Below are positions 34,976 through 42,287 of a DNA stretch of 64,000 bases, piece after piece. The notes beneath the pieces are model-generated. The model was not told the DNA's origin and did no database searches. It saw only the letters and a list, made by a program, of their open reading frames with translations. Source of the stretch: Terasakiella sp033100395 (GTDB lineage Bacteria > Pseudomonadota > Alphaproteobacteria > Rhodospirillales > Terasakiellaceae); NCBI RefSeq assembly GCF_033100395.1, contig NZ_JAWLVJ010000001.1, positions 204,695 to 268,694 on the forward strand. Direction: 5' to 3'. Each line of letters starts with the position of its first letter. Position 1 is the stretch's first letter. A program made the position numbers and the translations under genes.

Positions 34976-36076
34976 TTAGCCCTTATAATAACGTTGTGGA
35001 ACAAACGGTAGTTTTGCGATTTCGCCCGGCATGGTTTTGCCGCGCACGATCAATTGAATTTCTGTGCCGATTTTGGAAAATTCGGTCTTCACATACCCCA
35101 TGGCAACCGGCCCACCAAAGCTGGGGCCAAATCCGCCAGATGTAATTTCCCCGATGATATTGCCATCCATATCAGCGATCTCTGTATGCGCACGTGCGGG
35201 TGCGCGGCCCAGTGGCTTGATGCCAACACGTTTGCGCGCAATTCCTTCAGACAGGTGTTTCATCACCACATCGTGCCCCGGGAAGCCACCTTCCTCGCGG
35301 CGGCGCTTGCCAACAGCCCAGTTTAATGAGCCTTCAATTGGCGACGTAGTGGTATCAATGTCAGATCCGTAAAGGCAAAGGCCGACCTCAAGACGCAGGC
35401 TGTCACGTGCGCCAAGACCGATAGCCTCAACCTCTTCTTCACCCAGAAGCGTGCGTGCCAGTTCTTCGCATTTGTCTTCGGGAACGGAAACTTCGTAGCC
35501 ATCTTCCCCCGTATAGCCGGAGCGAGAGACCAAACACGGAATGCCCGCAATGTCAAATTCGCCCATATTCATAAAGATCAACTGATCCACACCCGGGGCA
35601 AAACGATTCAGAACCTCGGCTGCTTTTGGACCCTGCAGGGCCAGAAGCGCGCGGTCTTCCATCAGTTCCAGCGTATGGTTGGGCAAGGAAGAGGCGATAT
35701 GTTCAAAATCTGCTTCCTTACAAGCCGCATTCACCACGATATACAGATGATCACCCCGGTTGGTGACCATAAAGTCATCGCGGATGCCGCCTTCGTCATT
35801 CATCAACAAAGAATAACGAATGCCATTTTCCGGCAAGGCTTTGATATCGCTTGGCGTCAGGCTTTCAATCGCGCTTTGTACGTCGTCGCCTTTCAGCAGC
35901 GCCTGCCCCATATGTGAGACATCAAATAGCCCGCAGTTTTCACGAGTGTGCAGATGTTCTTTCATGATGCCGAGTTTATATTGCACCGGCATATCATAAC
36001 CGGCAAAGGCAACCATCTTGCCACCAAGTTCGATATGCAGCGCATGAAGAGGTGTGGTTTTTAAAGTATCGCCCAA
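34976..36076 (-). CDS. gcvT: Aminomethyltransferase (glycine cleavage T protein)
   Basis: Transfers the methylene group from H-protein-bound aminomethyl to tetrahydrofolate and releases ammonia. The folate-binding fold is seen in FDVSHMGQ, SRSGYTGEDGYEVSV and LGARDSLRLEVGLCLYG. Start is TTG at 36076, giving MGDTLKTTPLHALH: AAGGA lies at good spacing upstream and the resulting 366 residues match the family. A longer frame to 36157 would run into the riboswitch. Confidence 0.94.
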   Translation of the reverse strand: MGDTLKTTPLHALHIELGGKMVAFAGYDMPVQYKLGIMKEHLHTRENCGLFDVSHMGQALLKGDDVQSAIESLTPSDIKALPENGIRYSLLMNDEGGIRDDFMVTNRGDHLYIVVNAACKEADFEHIASSLPNHTLELMEDRALLALQGPKAAEVLNRFAPGVDQLIFMNMGEFDIAGIPCLVSRSGYTGEDGYEVSVPEDKCEELARTLLGEEEVEAIGLGARDSLRLEVGLCLYGSDIDTTTSPIEGSLNWAVGKRRREEGGFPGHDVVMKHLSEGIARKRVGIKPLGRAPARAHTEIADMDGNIIGEITSGGFGPSFGGPVAMGYVKTEFSKIGTEIQLIVRGKTMPGEIAKLPFVPQRYYKG

Positions 36077-36144
36077 AATAAAGTTCCTTTCCCACAGGAG
36101 TGACCCAATAAATTGATCCTGAACAAACAGAATCAAAACCTGGC

Positions 36145-36335
36145 CCCCCTCTGTCATGGAACCTGAAAGATTCCCCTGTGCCTATGCAAGGGTTTCATCG
36201 TCGGTGGAGATGCTTGAAAAACATCTCACTTTCCAGAGTCTCATCGCCCAGCGGTCCAATATGCCTGAGAGTTTCGCAGGGGCGCATGCTCCTTCGGCGG
36301 GCACCATCCTTTATCGGCACCTCTCTCCCGCATGG
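36145..36335 (-). promoter_or_regulatory. Tandem glycine riboswitch
   Basis: On the minus strand the first aptamer shows GCGGGAGAGG, CCGCCGAAGGAGCA, CTCTCAGGCA, GGACCGC and GACTCTGGAAAG in the expected order. A second, shorter aptamer follows with CACCGACGATGAAACC, GAATCTTTCAGG and GACAGAGGGGG. The element ends ~70 bases before gcvT and should switch on gcvTH when glycine is high. It was identified by motif order, not by a covariance model. Confidence 0.9.
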
Positions 36336-36503
36336 GGTCATATGATGTAAGCTTATTGTATAGAGGGGGTGGGGATGGGTCAATCGGGGAATGTGATCAT
36401 CCGCGTCATTCCTTGACTCCCCCTTATAAAAGACCTACAAGCCGCCAACAGTTTTGATGGCCCCGGATGGACAGGCCTGAACGTTGATCAAAGGGCCTTT
36501 CAC

Positions 36504-36908
36504 ATGCAGACATTCAAGCTGACCCCCAAGCCGCAGAGCGATTATCGCCTGGAACTGAAAGAGTTGAAGCTTCGCAGCAAGCTGGAAAAAGACGGGTTTC
36601 GTCACGACAAGGTCGTTTATGGCTTTACACAAAAGCTGAACGGTGTTGATGCCCTGGCCGAAGCCGGGATGAATATTGAGGAAATTCCCTTTGTTGAAGC
36701 CCAACAGGAACTGACCCAGGCTCTTGTTCAGCGCACGCGCGCCAAATCCAAGCTGGATCATCTGCAGCATGATCGTGAATTTAACGGGCGCGACACAGCG
36801 GGCGAAGAAGAAAAAGTTCAGCAGAAAATCACCGATTTAAATAATCAGATTCAGGAAAGCAAAACCGCCCTTGGGATTGAGGGAACGGTCAAGCATCTGA
36901 AATTCTAA
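36504..36908 (+). CDS. Unknown charged helical protein
   Basis: A 134-residue protein beginning MQTFKLTPKPQSDYRLELKE. It is rich in Lys, Glu and Gln with predicted coiled coil at ~75-125 (EEEKVQQKITDLNNQIQESK). No membrane segment or known motif was found. It is followed 18 bases later by a small HTH gene, and both end at a terminator, so they form a small operon. Confidence 0.6.
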   Translation: MQTFKLTPKPQSDYRLELKELKLRSKLEKDGFRHDKVVYGFTQKLNGVDALAEAGMNIEEIPFVEAQQELTQALVQRTRAKSKLDHLQHDREFNGRDTAGEEEKVQQKITDLNNQIQESKTALGIEGTVKHLKF

Positions 36909-36926
36909 GAGATAGGAATACCGAAA

Positions 36927-37145
36927 ATGCCAAAATTATCCCCAAAAGTCCGCCCTGACATTTCCGATTGGACAAAAGACGACCTGAAAGCCTGGCGCGA
37001 AGGTCACGGGTTTGACCAAATTCAGGCCGCAGCCGCCATCGGAATTGGTCGTCAAACCTGGTTGAAAATGGAACAGGGTCGCAAGTCCGTTGACCTGGTT
37101 TATTACCTGGCCTGCGTTGGATATGATGCCCGGAAAAATACATAA
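36927..37145 (+). CDS. Small helix-turn-helix protein
   Basis: A 72-residue DNA-binding protein. Residues ~28-60 (FDQIQAAAAIGIGRQTWLKM) form an XRE-like helix-turn-helix. It lies 18 bases after the unknown coiled-coil gene with GATAGGA before its ATG. Such small HTH proteins are common in phage or plasmid control circuits, but no other phage genes are near. It may act as autorepressor. Confidence 0.7.
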   Translation: MPKLSPKVRPDISDWTKDDLKAWREGHGFDQIQAAAAIGIGRQTWLKMEQGRKSVDLVYYLACVGYDARKNT

Positions 37146-37169
37146 GTATTTTTACATACATTAGAGTTT

Positions 37170-37198
37170 AAGCGCCTTTCAGAGGCGCTTTTCTTTTC
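37170..37198 (+). terminator. Intrinsic terminator
   Basis: AAGCGCCT/AGGCGCTT (37170-37177 with 37183-37190) with a five-base loop is followed by a T-rich run. It closes the two-gene operon ending at 37145. Confidence 0.85.
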
Positions 37199-37229
37199 CA
37201 ACTGTAATTATATTCGATTAAAAATGCAT

Positions 37230-37305
37230 CTAAACTTCAAGTTTAGGCATGTTATAAGTTTCGCTCTAAACCTCAAATTTTGCGGCGCAATATCTGCAAA
37301 ATTTG
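37230..37305. promoter_or_regulatory. Two perfect inverted repeats upstream of the chemoreceptor
   Basis: CTAAACTT-C-AAGTTTAG at 37230-37246 is a perfect palindrome, and CAAATTTTGC (37274-37283) pairs exactly with GCAAAATTTG (37296-37305). Both lie in the 300-base AT-rich gap before the chemoreceptor. They are candidate operators or RNA hairpins; no match to a known regulator was made. Confidence 0.5.
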
Positions 37306-37451
37306 GCACCTATTTCTCCTCTTAAACAGTTGATACATAAAGATAATAAAACTGTAATAAAACTGTCATGAAATATTTCGAAATATTTCCTGTACGGCTT
37401 AAAACCCTAAAGATAAAGCAAAAAACTTTATAACCGGGTGGGTCATACACA

Positions 37452-39455
37452 ATGAAGAAATTGAAAATCTCCAACCAGATTTTTCTGATTATTGGTGTCT
37501 TTGTTCTTTCCTCTCTCGCAATCGCAGCCTATTACGCGATCAAAAGCAATGATCTGGAACGACTGAATAAAAATGTCATTTCCAACAGCCAGATCAATGA
37601 ATTATCTGTTGAGATGAATACAGCTTTCCTCAATATGATCCCGACCCAGAAAACGTTTCTCACCAACCCAAGTGATGAAACGGCAAGCCGCTTTACATCC
37701 CTGGCCGCTACAATTGATCAGAACCTCGTAAAACTAAAAGAAAGCGCGGCCCATCAGGATATCCATAAGAAACTGTCTACAGAGCTCCAACACGTCACCG
37801 CCAAGTTCGCCGAGATCGAAGCATCACAAAAACTGTTGGGCTATTCCGAAAAAGAAGGCCAGCGCGGCAAGCTGCGCGGGGCCGTCCATACCATTGAAAA
37901 ACGCCTGCAGAAACTGGAAGAACAATCCATCGGCACCACATTGGAAGTCGCCAATCGTCTTTTGATCAAAATGCTGATGATGCGCCGTCATGAAAAAGAC
38001 TACATCATCCGGGGCAACCGCGATAAATATCTGGGCCGCATCGACAAACGCATTGTTGAATTTAAAGAAATTCTGGCAACTGCGCCTTTCACTGATGACC
38101 TGAAGGGTGAGCTGACAAAATATGCCGATTCCTATCATAAAGAAATGAACCTTTATGCTGACGGGAAGGAACAACTGTTCAAGCAGCAGGCCGAAATTGA
38201 AGCCATGATCGCGACCACTGTACAGGACCTTGAAACTTTTGCTGCCGAATCCCAGAAACAGGCACTGGCTTCTCTGCAAATGGCAGAAGATCAACGGGTG
38301 TCCATCACGACCAACATCGCCATCTGGGGCGCTGTTGCGATGATCCTCAGCATCCTGATGGGCACCAGTGCAGCACGTCAAATCATTCGTTCGCTCATAC
38401 GCAACATTGATCATTTGTCCGATCTCACTAAAGGCAAAACCGATTTTGAGGTCACAGACCAGAAGCTTCCCAACGAAATTGGTGATCTCGCCCGTGCGCT
38501 GATCGTGTTCAAAGAAACCATTCAGGAAACCGATATTCTGCGTCAGGCTCAAGAACAGCAAGAAATCCGCAGTCGTGAACAACAACGCGCACTCATGAAC
38601 GATATGGCCAATGCTTTTGAAAATGATGTGGGCGGTGTGGTCCAGACGGTGACGTCTGCGGCAACTCAATTGCAAGCCGCCTCCACCCAGATGGTCGGTA
38701 CCGCAGGTGAAACCAGCACCAAAGCCAATGAGGTCAGCGAAGCAGCCTCCAACGCTGCCCACAACGTTCAAACGGTAGCTTCTGCAACCGAAGAACTCTC
38801 CGCCTCTATTGGGGCGATCACCGATCAGATGTCCACTTCGCGCGATGTTTCAACCCGTGCGGTCGGGATTGCAACAGAAACCAGCCGCACCATTCAGGAA
38901 CTCTCCGGCAATGTGGATGAAATCGGTCTTGTTGTGGGCCTGATCAATGATATCGCTGAACAGACCAACCTGCTGGCGCTGAATGCCACAATTGAGGCGG
39001 CACGGGCTGGGGAAACGGGTAAAGGTTTCGCGGTCGTGGCAACCGAGGTCAAAAACCTCGCCAATCAGACCAGCAAAGCAACAAACGATATCTCCAAACA
39101 AATTGCCTTTATTCAGGATGGCACCACACGGGCGGTAGAAGCGATTTCGTCTATTTCCAACGTGATTGAAGAAATGAATGAAATTTCCACATCGGTTGCA
39201 GCCGCCGTGGACGAACAAGCCAGCGCCACGCAAGAAATTGCGCGCAATATCGAACAGGCATCGCACAGCACCATTCAGGTAAACGACAGTATCGTCACCG
39301 TCGGTCAGGCCACACAGGAAACCGGAAGCGCTGCCAACCAGATCGAAGATTCAGCAGGTGACCTTTCCAAACAGGCAGAATTCTTAAGGGAAAAACTAGC
39401 GAATTTCCTCTCCAATGTCAGAAATGACGAGGCGAAAACAGAGGCTGCAGAATAG
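37452..39455 (+). CDS. Methyl-accepting chemotaxis protein (HBM sensor type)
   Basis: A 667-residue inner-membrane chemoreceptor. The N-terminal helix (~10-30) leads into a ~250-residue helical periplasmic domain of the HBM type (MRRHEKDYIIRGNRDKYLGR is characteristic). A second helix (~280-302) is followed by HAMP (~305-360) and the cytoplasmic hairpin. The tip reads IAEQTNLLALNATIEAARAG and is canonical. HBM sensors typically bind organic acids. It is monocistronic with its own terminator. Confidence 0.94.
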   Translation: MKKLKISNQIFLIIGVFVLSSLAIAAYYAIKSNDLERLNKNVISNSQINELSVEMNTAFLNMIPTQKTFLTNPSDETASRFTSLAATIDQNLVKLKESAAHQDIHKKLSTELQHVTAKFAEIEASQKLLGYSEKEGQRGKLRGAVHTIEKRLQKLEEQSIGTTLEVANRLLIKMLMMRRHEKDYIIRGNRDKYLGRIDKRIVEFKEILATAPFTDDLKGELTKYADSYHKEMNLYADGKEQLFKQQAEIEAMIATTVQDLETFAAESQKQALASLQMAEDQRVSITTNIAIWGAVAMILSILMGTSAARQIIRSLIRNIDHLSDLTKGKTDFEVTDQKLPNEIGDLARALIVFKETIQETDILRQAQEQQEIRSREQQRALMNDMANAFENDVGGVVQTVTSAATQLQAASTQMVGTAGETSTKANEVSEAASNAAHNVQTVASATEELSASIGAITDQMSTSRDVSTRAVGIATETSRTIQELSGNVDEIGLVVGLINDIAEQTNLLALNATIEAARAGETGKGFAVVATEVKNLANQTSKATNDISKQIAFIQDGTTRAVEAISSISNVIEEMNEISTSVAAAVDEQASATQEIARNIEQASHSTIQVNDSIVTVGQATQETGSAANQIEDSAGDLSKQAEFLREKLANFLSNVRNDEAKTEAAE

Positions 39456-39467
39456 TAAAACCCAAAG

Positions 39468-39498
39468 AAAGGACCTGAAACTGATCAGGTCCTTTTTT
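39468..39498 (+). terminator. Intrinsic terminator of the chemoreceptor
   Basis: AAAGGACCTGA/TCAGGTCCTTT (39468-39478 with 39485-39495) with a six-base loop and a T-run follows the gene by a dozen bases. Confidence 0.92.
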
Positions 39499-39525
39499 AC
39501 ATTCTCTTGACTCTTCACTGTTCCT

Positions 39526-39545
39526 TATATAGAACGTTCTATATA
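39526..39545. promoter_or_regulatory. 20-bp perfect palindrome before XRE-azlCD
   Basis: TATATAGAACGTTCTATATA is a perfect dyad 23 bases before the regulator ATG. A TTGACT sequence at 39507 could be the -35 region, which would place the dyad over the -10 element. This is a textbook operator for the adjacent HTH-cupin protein, inferred from position and symmetry. Confidence 0.75.
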
Positions 39546-39568
39546 TCGAACAGCTGGAGAGGCATATT

Positions 39569-40099
39569 ATGGACAAGCCGAGCGTCAATACATTGGGGCG
39601 TCATTTACAAAAATTGCGCCAGCAACGCGATATCTCGCTCTCACAACTGGCCAGTGCAGCAGGTATTGCCAAGTCAAACCTGTCACGCATTGAACAAGGC
39701 AGCGGTAACCCGACGCTGGATACCATCTGGCGGCTTGCCATTCAGTTAAAAGTCCCCTTCAGTACCCTAATCGCGCCCATCAGTGGTCCCATCAGCGACA
39801 ATGATGTGGAAGTCCGCCTGATCGATCACGGCACCGACAATCCGGAAGTAGACGTCTATTGGATGTCCTGTGCGCCCAACACCATCCGCCAGGCAGAAGG
39901 GCATTCCCCGGGGACAATCGAATCCATCACCATGATTTCTGGTGAACTGGAAGTCGGTGCACTGGAAAACATCCGAACTCTTCGTGCGGGAGAAAGTCAT
40001 AGCTTTGCAGCTGATCAGCCTCATATTTATCGCGCAGGCGACGGCTGGGCGACTTTGATGCTGACCATTGTTTATGAGACAAAAGAGGACGAGGCATGA
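39569..40099 (+). CDS. XRE-cupin transcriptional regulator
   Basis: A 176-residue regulator with an XRE helix-turn-helix (LGRHLQKLRQQRDISLSQLA and SNLSRIEQG, residues ~8-60) and a C-terminal cupin (~100-172) that probably binds a small ligand. It overlaps azlC in an ATGA. Together with the 20-base palindrome upstream, it probably represses itself and azlCD until an amino acid accumulates. Confidence 0.9.
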   Translation: MDKPSVNTLGRHLQKLRQQRDISLSQLASAAGIAKSNLSRIEQGSGNPTLDTIWRLAIQLKVPFSTLIAPISGPISDNDVEVRLIDHGTDNPEVDVYWMSCAPNTIRQAEGHSPGTIESITMISGELEVGALENIRTLRAGESHSFAADQPHIYRAGDGWATLMLTIVYETKEDEA

Positions 40100-40827
40100 G
40101 CATGACCAAAACTGCAACAACCCGAAGTCCCTTCTGGGTTGGCACGCAAGAAGCCGTGCCCCTACTGGGCGGTTATATCCCGGTTGCCATTTCCTTTGGG
40201 CTGGTTTCCATTCAGTCGGGCTTCAGTGTTTTAGAAACCGTTTTGATCTCCACCCTGATCTATGCAGGGGCGTCGCAGTTTCTGTTTGTCGCCATGGTCG
40301 CCGCCGGGGCACCTTTGTGGCTGGTGGTCGTCATGACCTTGTTGATCAACGCGCGCCATCTGGTCTATGCGCCCAATATCGCAAGCTACCTGCCGCCAAA
40401 CCGCTGGTGGCCCTGTCTGATGCATGGGCTGACGGACCAAATCTTTGCCCTTGCCCATACCCGCCTGCCGCAGATGGAAGAAAACGCGCGGATCGGCTGG
40501 TATACAGGGGCTGCACTACTTGCCTGGTTCAGCTGGATTTTCGGCACAGCGCTTGGTGCCTTGGTGGGGGAAGAACTGACTACCCGCTGGCCTTTGTTGG
40601 GTGAAGTGATGCCCTTTGCTCTGCCTGCCCTGTTCCTCGTCCTGCTTGCGCCACGTTTTTCATCAAGGCTTTGGACACTAACATTGGGCGTTACGATTGT
40701 AGTGGCCTTTGCCCTGAAACTGCTGGGCCTGCCCAATGCCTCCATTCCGCTTGCGGCCCTCAGTGGCGCCATCCTCTATCACCTGATGAAAGGCATTGCC
40801 GGAAAAGGGAGTAAATATGATGGATAA
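40096..40827 (+). CDS. azlC: Branched-chain amino acid exporter large subunit AzlC
   Basis: A 243-residue inner-membrane protein of about six to seven helices. Family features include YIPVAISFGLVSIQSGFS and GASQFLFVAMVAAG, with the NARHLVYAPNI motif. AzlC and AzlD form a two-part amino-acid exporter. It is translationally coupled to the upstream regulator and overlaps azlD by 11 bases. Confidence 0.92.
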   Translation: MSMTKTATTRSPFWVGTQEAVPLLGGYIPVAISFGLVSIQSGFSVLETVLISTLIYAGASQFLFVAMVAAGAPLWLVVVMTLLINARHLVYAPNIASYLPPNRWWPCLMHGLTDQIFALAHTRLPQMEENARIGWYTGAALLAWFSWIFGTALGALVGEELTTRWPLLGEVMPFALPALFLVLLAPRFSSRLWTLTLGVTIVVAFALKLLGLPNASIPLAALSGAILYHLMKGIAGKGSKYDG

Positions 40828-41155
40828 CAATTTCTGGATCCTACTTGGGCTTTGCGCCAGTGGCACTTTGATGATGCGCTTGTTGCCACTTATCTGGATG
40901 CAGCGCCACCTTGCCAAACGCAAAACCCAGGAAGCAGTGGAAGAAATCCCGAGCTGGCTCAGCGTCTTTGGTCCGGCCATGATTGCGGGCATGTTCGGAG
41001 TTTCCCTTATTCCCGCAAATCCAAGCCCCGTCAGCTGGGCCGCCACCGCCCTTGGCGTTATCGCAACCCTTGCAGTCTGGCGCTTTACCAAATCACTGGG
41101 ATGGCCCGTCTTTGGCGGTGTTCTGGTTTATGGTGTTGTGATCCTGCTCGGCTAG
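40817..41155 (+). CDS. azlD: Branched-chain amino acid exporter small subunit AzlD
   Basis: A 112-residue protein with three to four helices; the motif LMMRLLPLIWMQRHL near the N-terminus is typical. GGGAG is placed well before ATG 40817; an in-frame ATG 21 bases upstream lacks this. It partners AzlC in the same operon. Confidence 0.9.
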   Translation: MMDNNFWILLGLCASGTLMMRLLPLIWMQRHLAKRKTQEAVEEIPSWLSVFGPAMIAGMFGVSLIPANPSPVSWAATALGVIATLAVWRFTKSLGWPVFGGVLVYGVVILLG

Positions 41156-41228
41156 TCAGCTATATTATATTCACAAAATCTTAAATTAAGTTTATATAAT
41201 TCTCACATCTGAAGGGTGGGAGAGTAAA

Positions 41229-42287
41229 ATGGAACAGCTGGTCGATGCAGTTGGTGGTGCGCAAGCCACGGCCATTGGCGGGATCGTCATCGGGATTGTC
41301 TTTGGCTATTTCGGGCAACGCAGTCGCTTTTGCCTGCGCGCTGCTGCCATTGAATTTTCCCGGGGGGCCTTGGGGGAAAAACTTGCCATTTGGTTTATCG
41401 TTTTTTCAACCGCCGTTATCGGCACCCAAAGCCTGATCCTGATGGACGAAATGTCTGTCGATGAAGCCCGCCAGCTTGCCCTGCCTGGTTCTCTGTCCGG
41501 GGCCTTGATCGGTGGATTGCTCTTTGGCAGCGGGATGATTTTGGCACGGGGCTGTTCATCGCGCATGCTGGTGCTGTCCGCCAACGGGAATTTACGCTCT
41601 CTTCTGACCGGACTGGTCTTTGCAGTCGTGGCCCAAGCCTCCTTACGTGGCATTCTTTCGCCTGCACGCACCGAAATTGCATCCATCTGGCTGATTTCAC
41701 CCGAAGATCTCTCCCTTTTCGGTCATCTGGGTGTTGGCCCTGCTTTTGGAATTCTTGTCGGCTGTCTGTGTTTGGGCGGGGCCTTATGGATTGCACGCAA
41801 ACATACCATTGCCCATAAAGTCTGGCTGGGGGCTGTTGTGGTTGGGGCAACGGTGCCAGCGGCCTGGTATCTGACCTTCAGTGTCGCTGGATTGGCGTTT
41901 GAACCGATCCAGGTCGAAGCGCTCAGTTTCAGTGGCCCTTCTGCCGATACCCTCATGCTGGTGATGAACCAGCCTGTACCAGAGATGGATTTTGATGTGG
42001 GGCTGATCCCTGGCGTCTTTCTTGGCTCTTTCCTCGCGGCTTACTTTGCACGAGAGTTAAAGCTGGAAGGTTTTGACGGCGCGCACTCCATGAAACGCTA
42101 TATCCTTGGTGCCGCCTTCATGGGGTTTGGCGGTATGCTGGCAGGCGGCTGTGCGGTGGGTGCAGGGGTAACGGGCGGTTCAATCTTTACCGTCACCGCC
42201 TGGACAACCCTGTTTATGATGTGGATTGGCGCCGGGATCACCGATCTGGTGGTGGATCGCAAGAAAATGGTCCTGCAATCCCTTTAA
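41229..42287 (+). CDS. YeeE/YedE family sulfur-compound transporter
   Basis: A 352-residue membrane protein with about nine to ten helices. It carries two copies of the family motif: GSGMILARGCSSRMLVL and GFGGMLAGGCAVGAGVTGG, in which conserved cysteines line the thiosulfate path of the YeeE/TsuA family. Uptake of thiosulfate or a related sulfur species is inferred. Its stop overlaps the opposing HD-GYP gene by four bases. Confidence 0.88.
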   Translation: MEQLVDAVGGAQATAIGGIVIGIVFGYFGQRSRFCLRAAAIEFSRGALGEKLAIWFIVFSTAVIGTQSLILMDEMSVDEARQLALPGSLSGALIGGLLFGSGMILARGCSSRMLVLSANGNLRSLLTGLVFAVVAQASLRGILSPARTEIASIWLISPEDLSLFGHLGVGPAFGILVGCLCLGGALWIARKHTIAHKVWLGAVVVGATVPAAWYLTFSVAGLAFEPIQVEALSFSGPSADTLMLVMNQPVPEMDFDVGLIPGVFLGSFLAAYFARELKLEGFDGAHSMKRYILGAAFMGFGGMLAGGCAVGAGVTGGSIFTVTAWTTLFMMWIGAGITDLVVDRKKMVLQSL

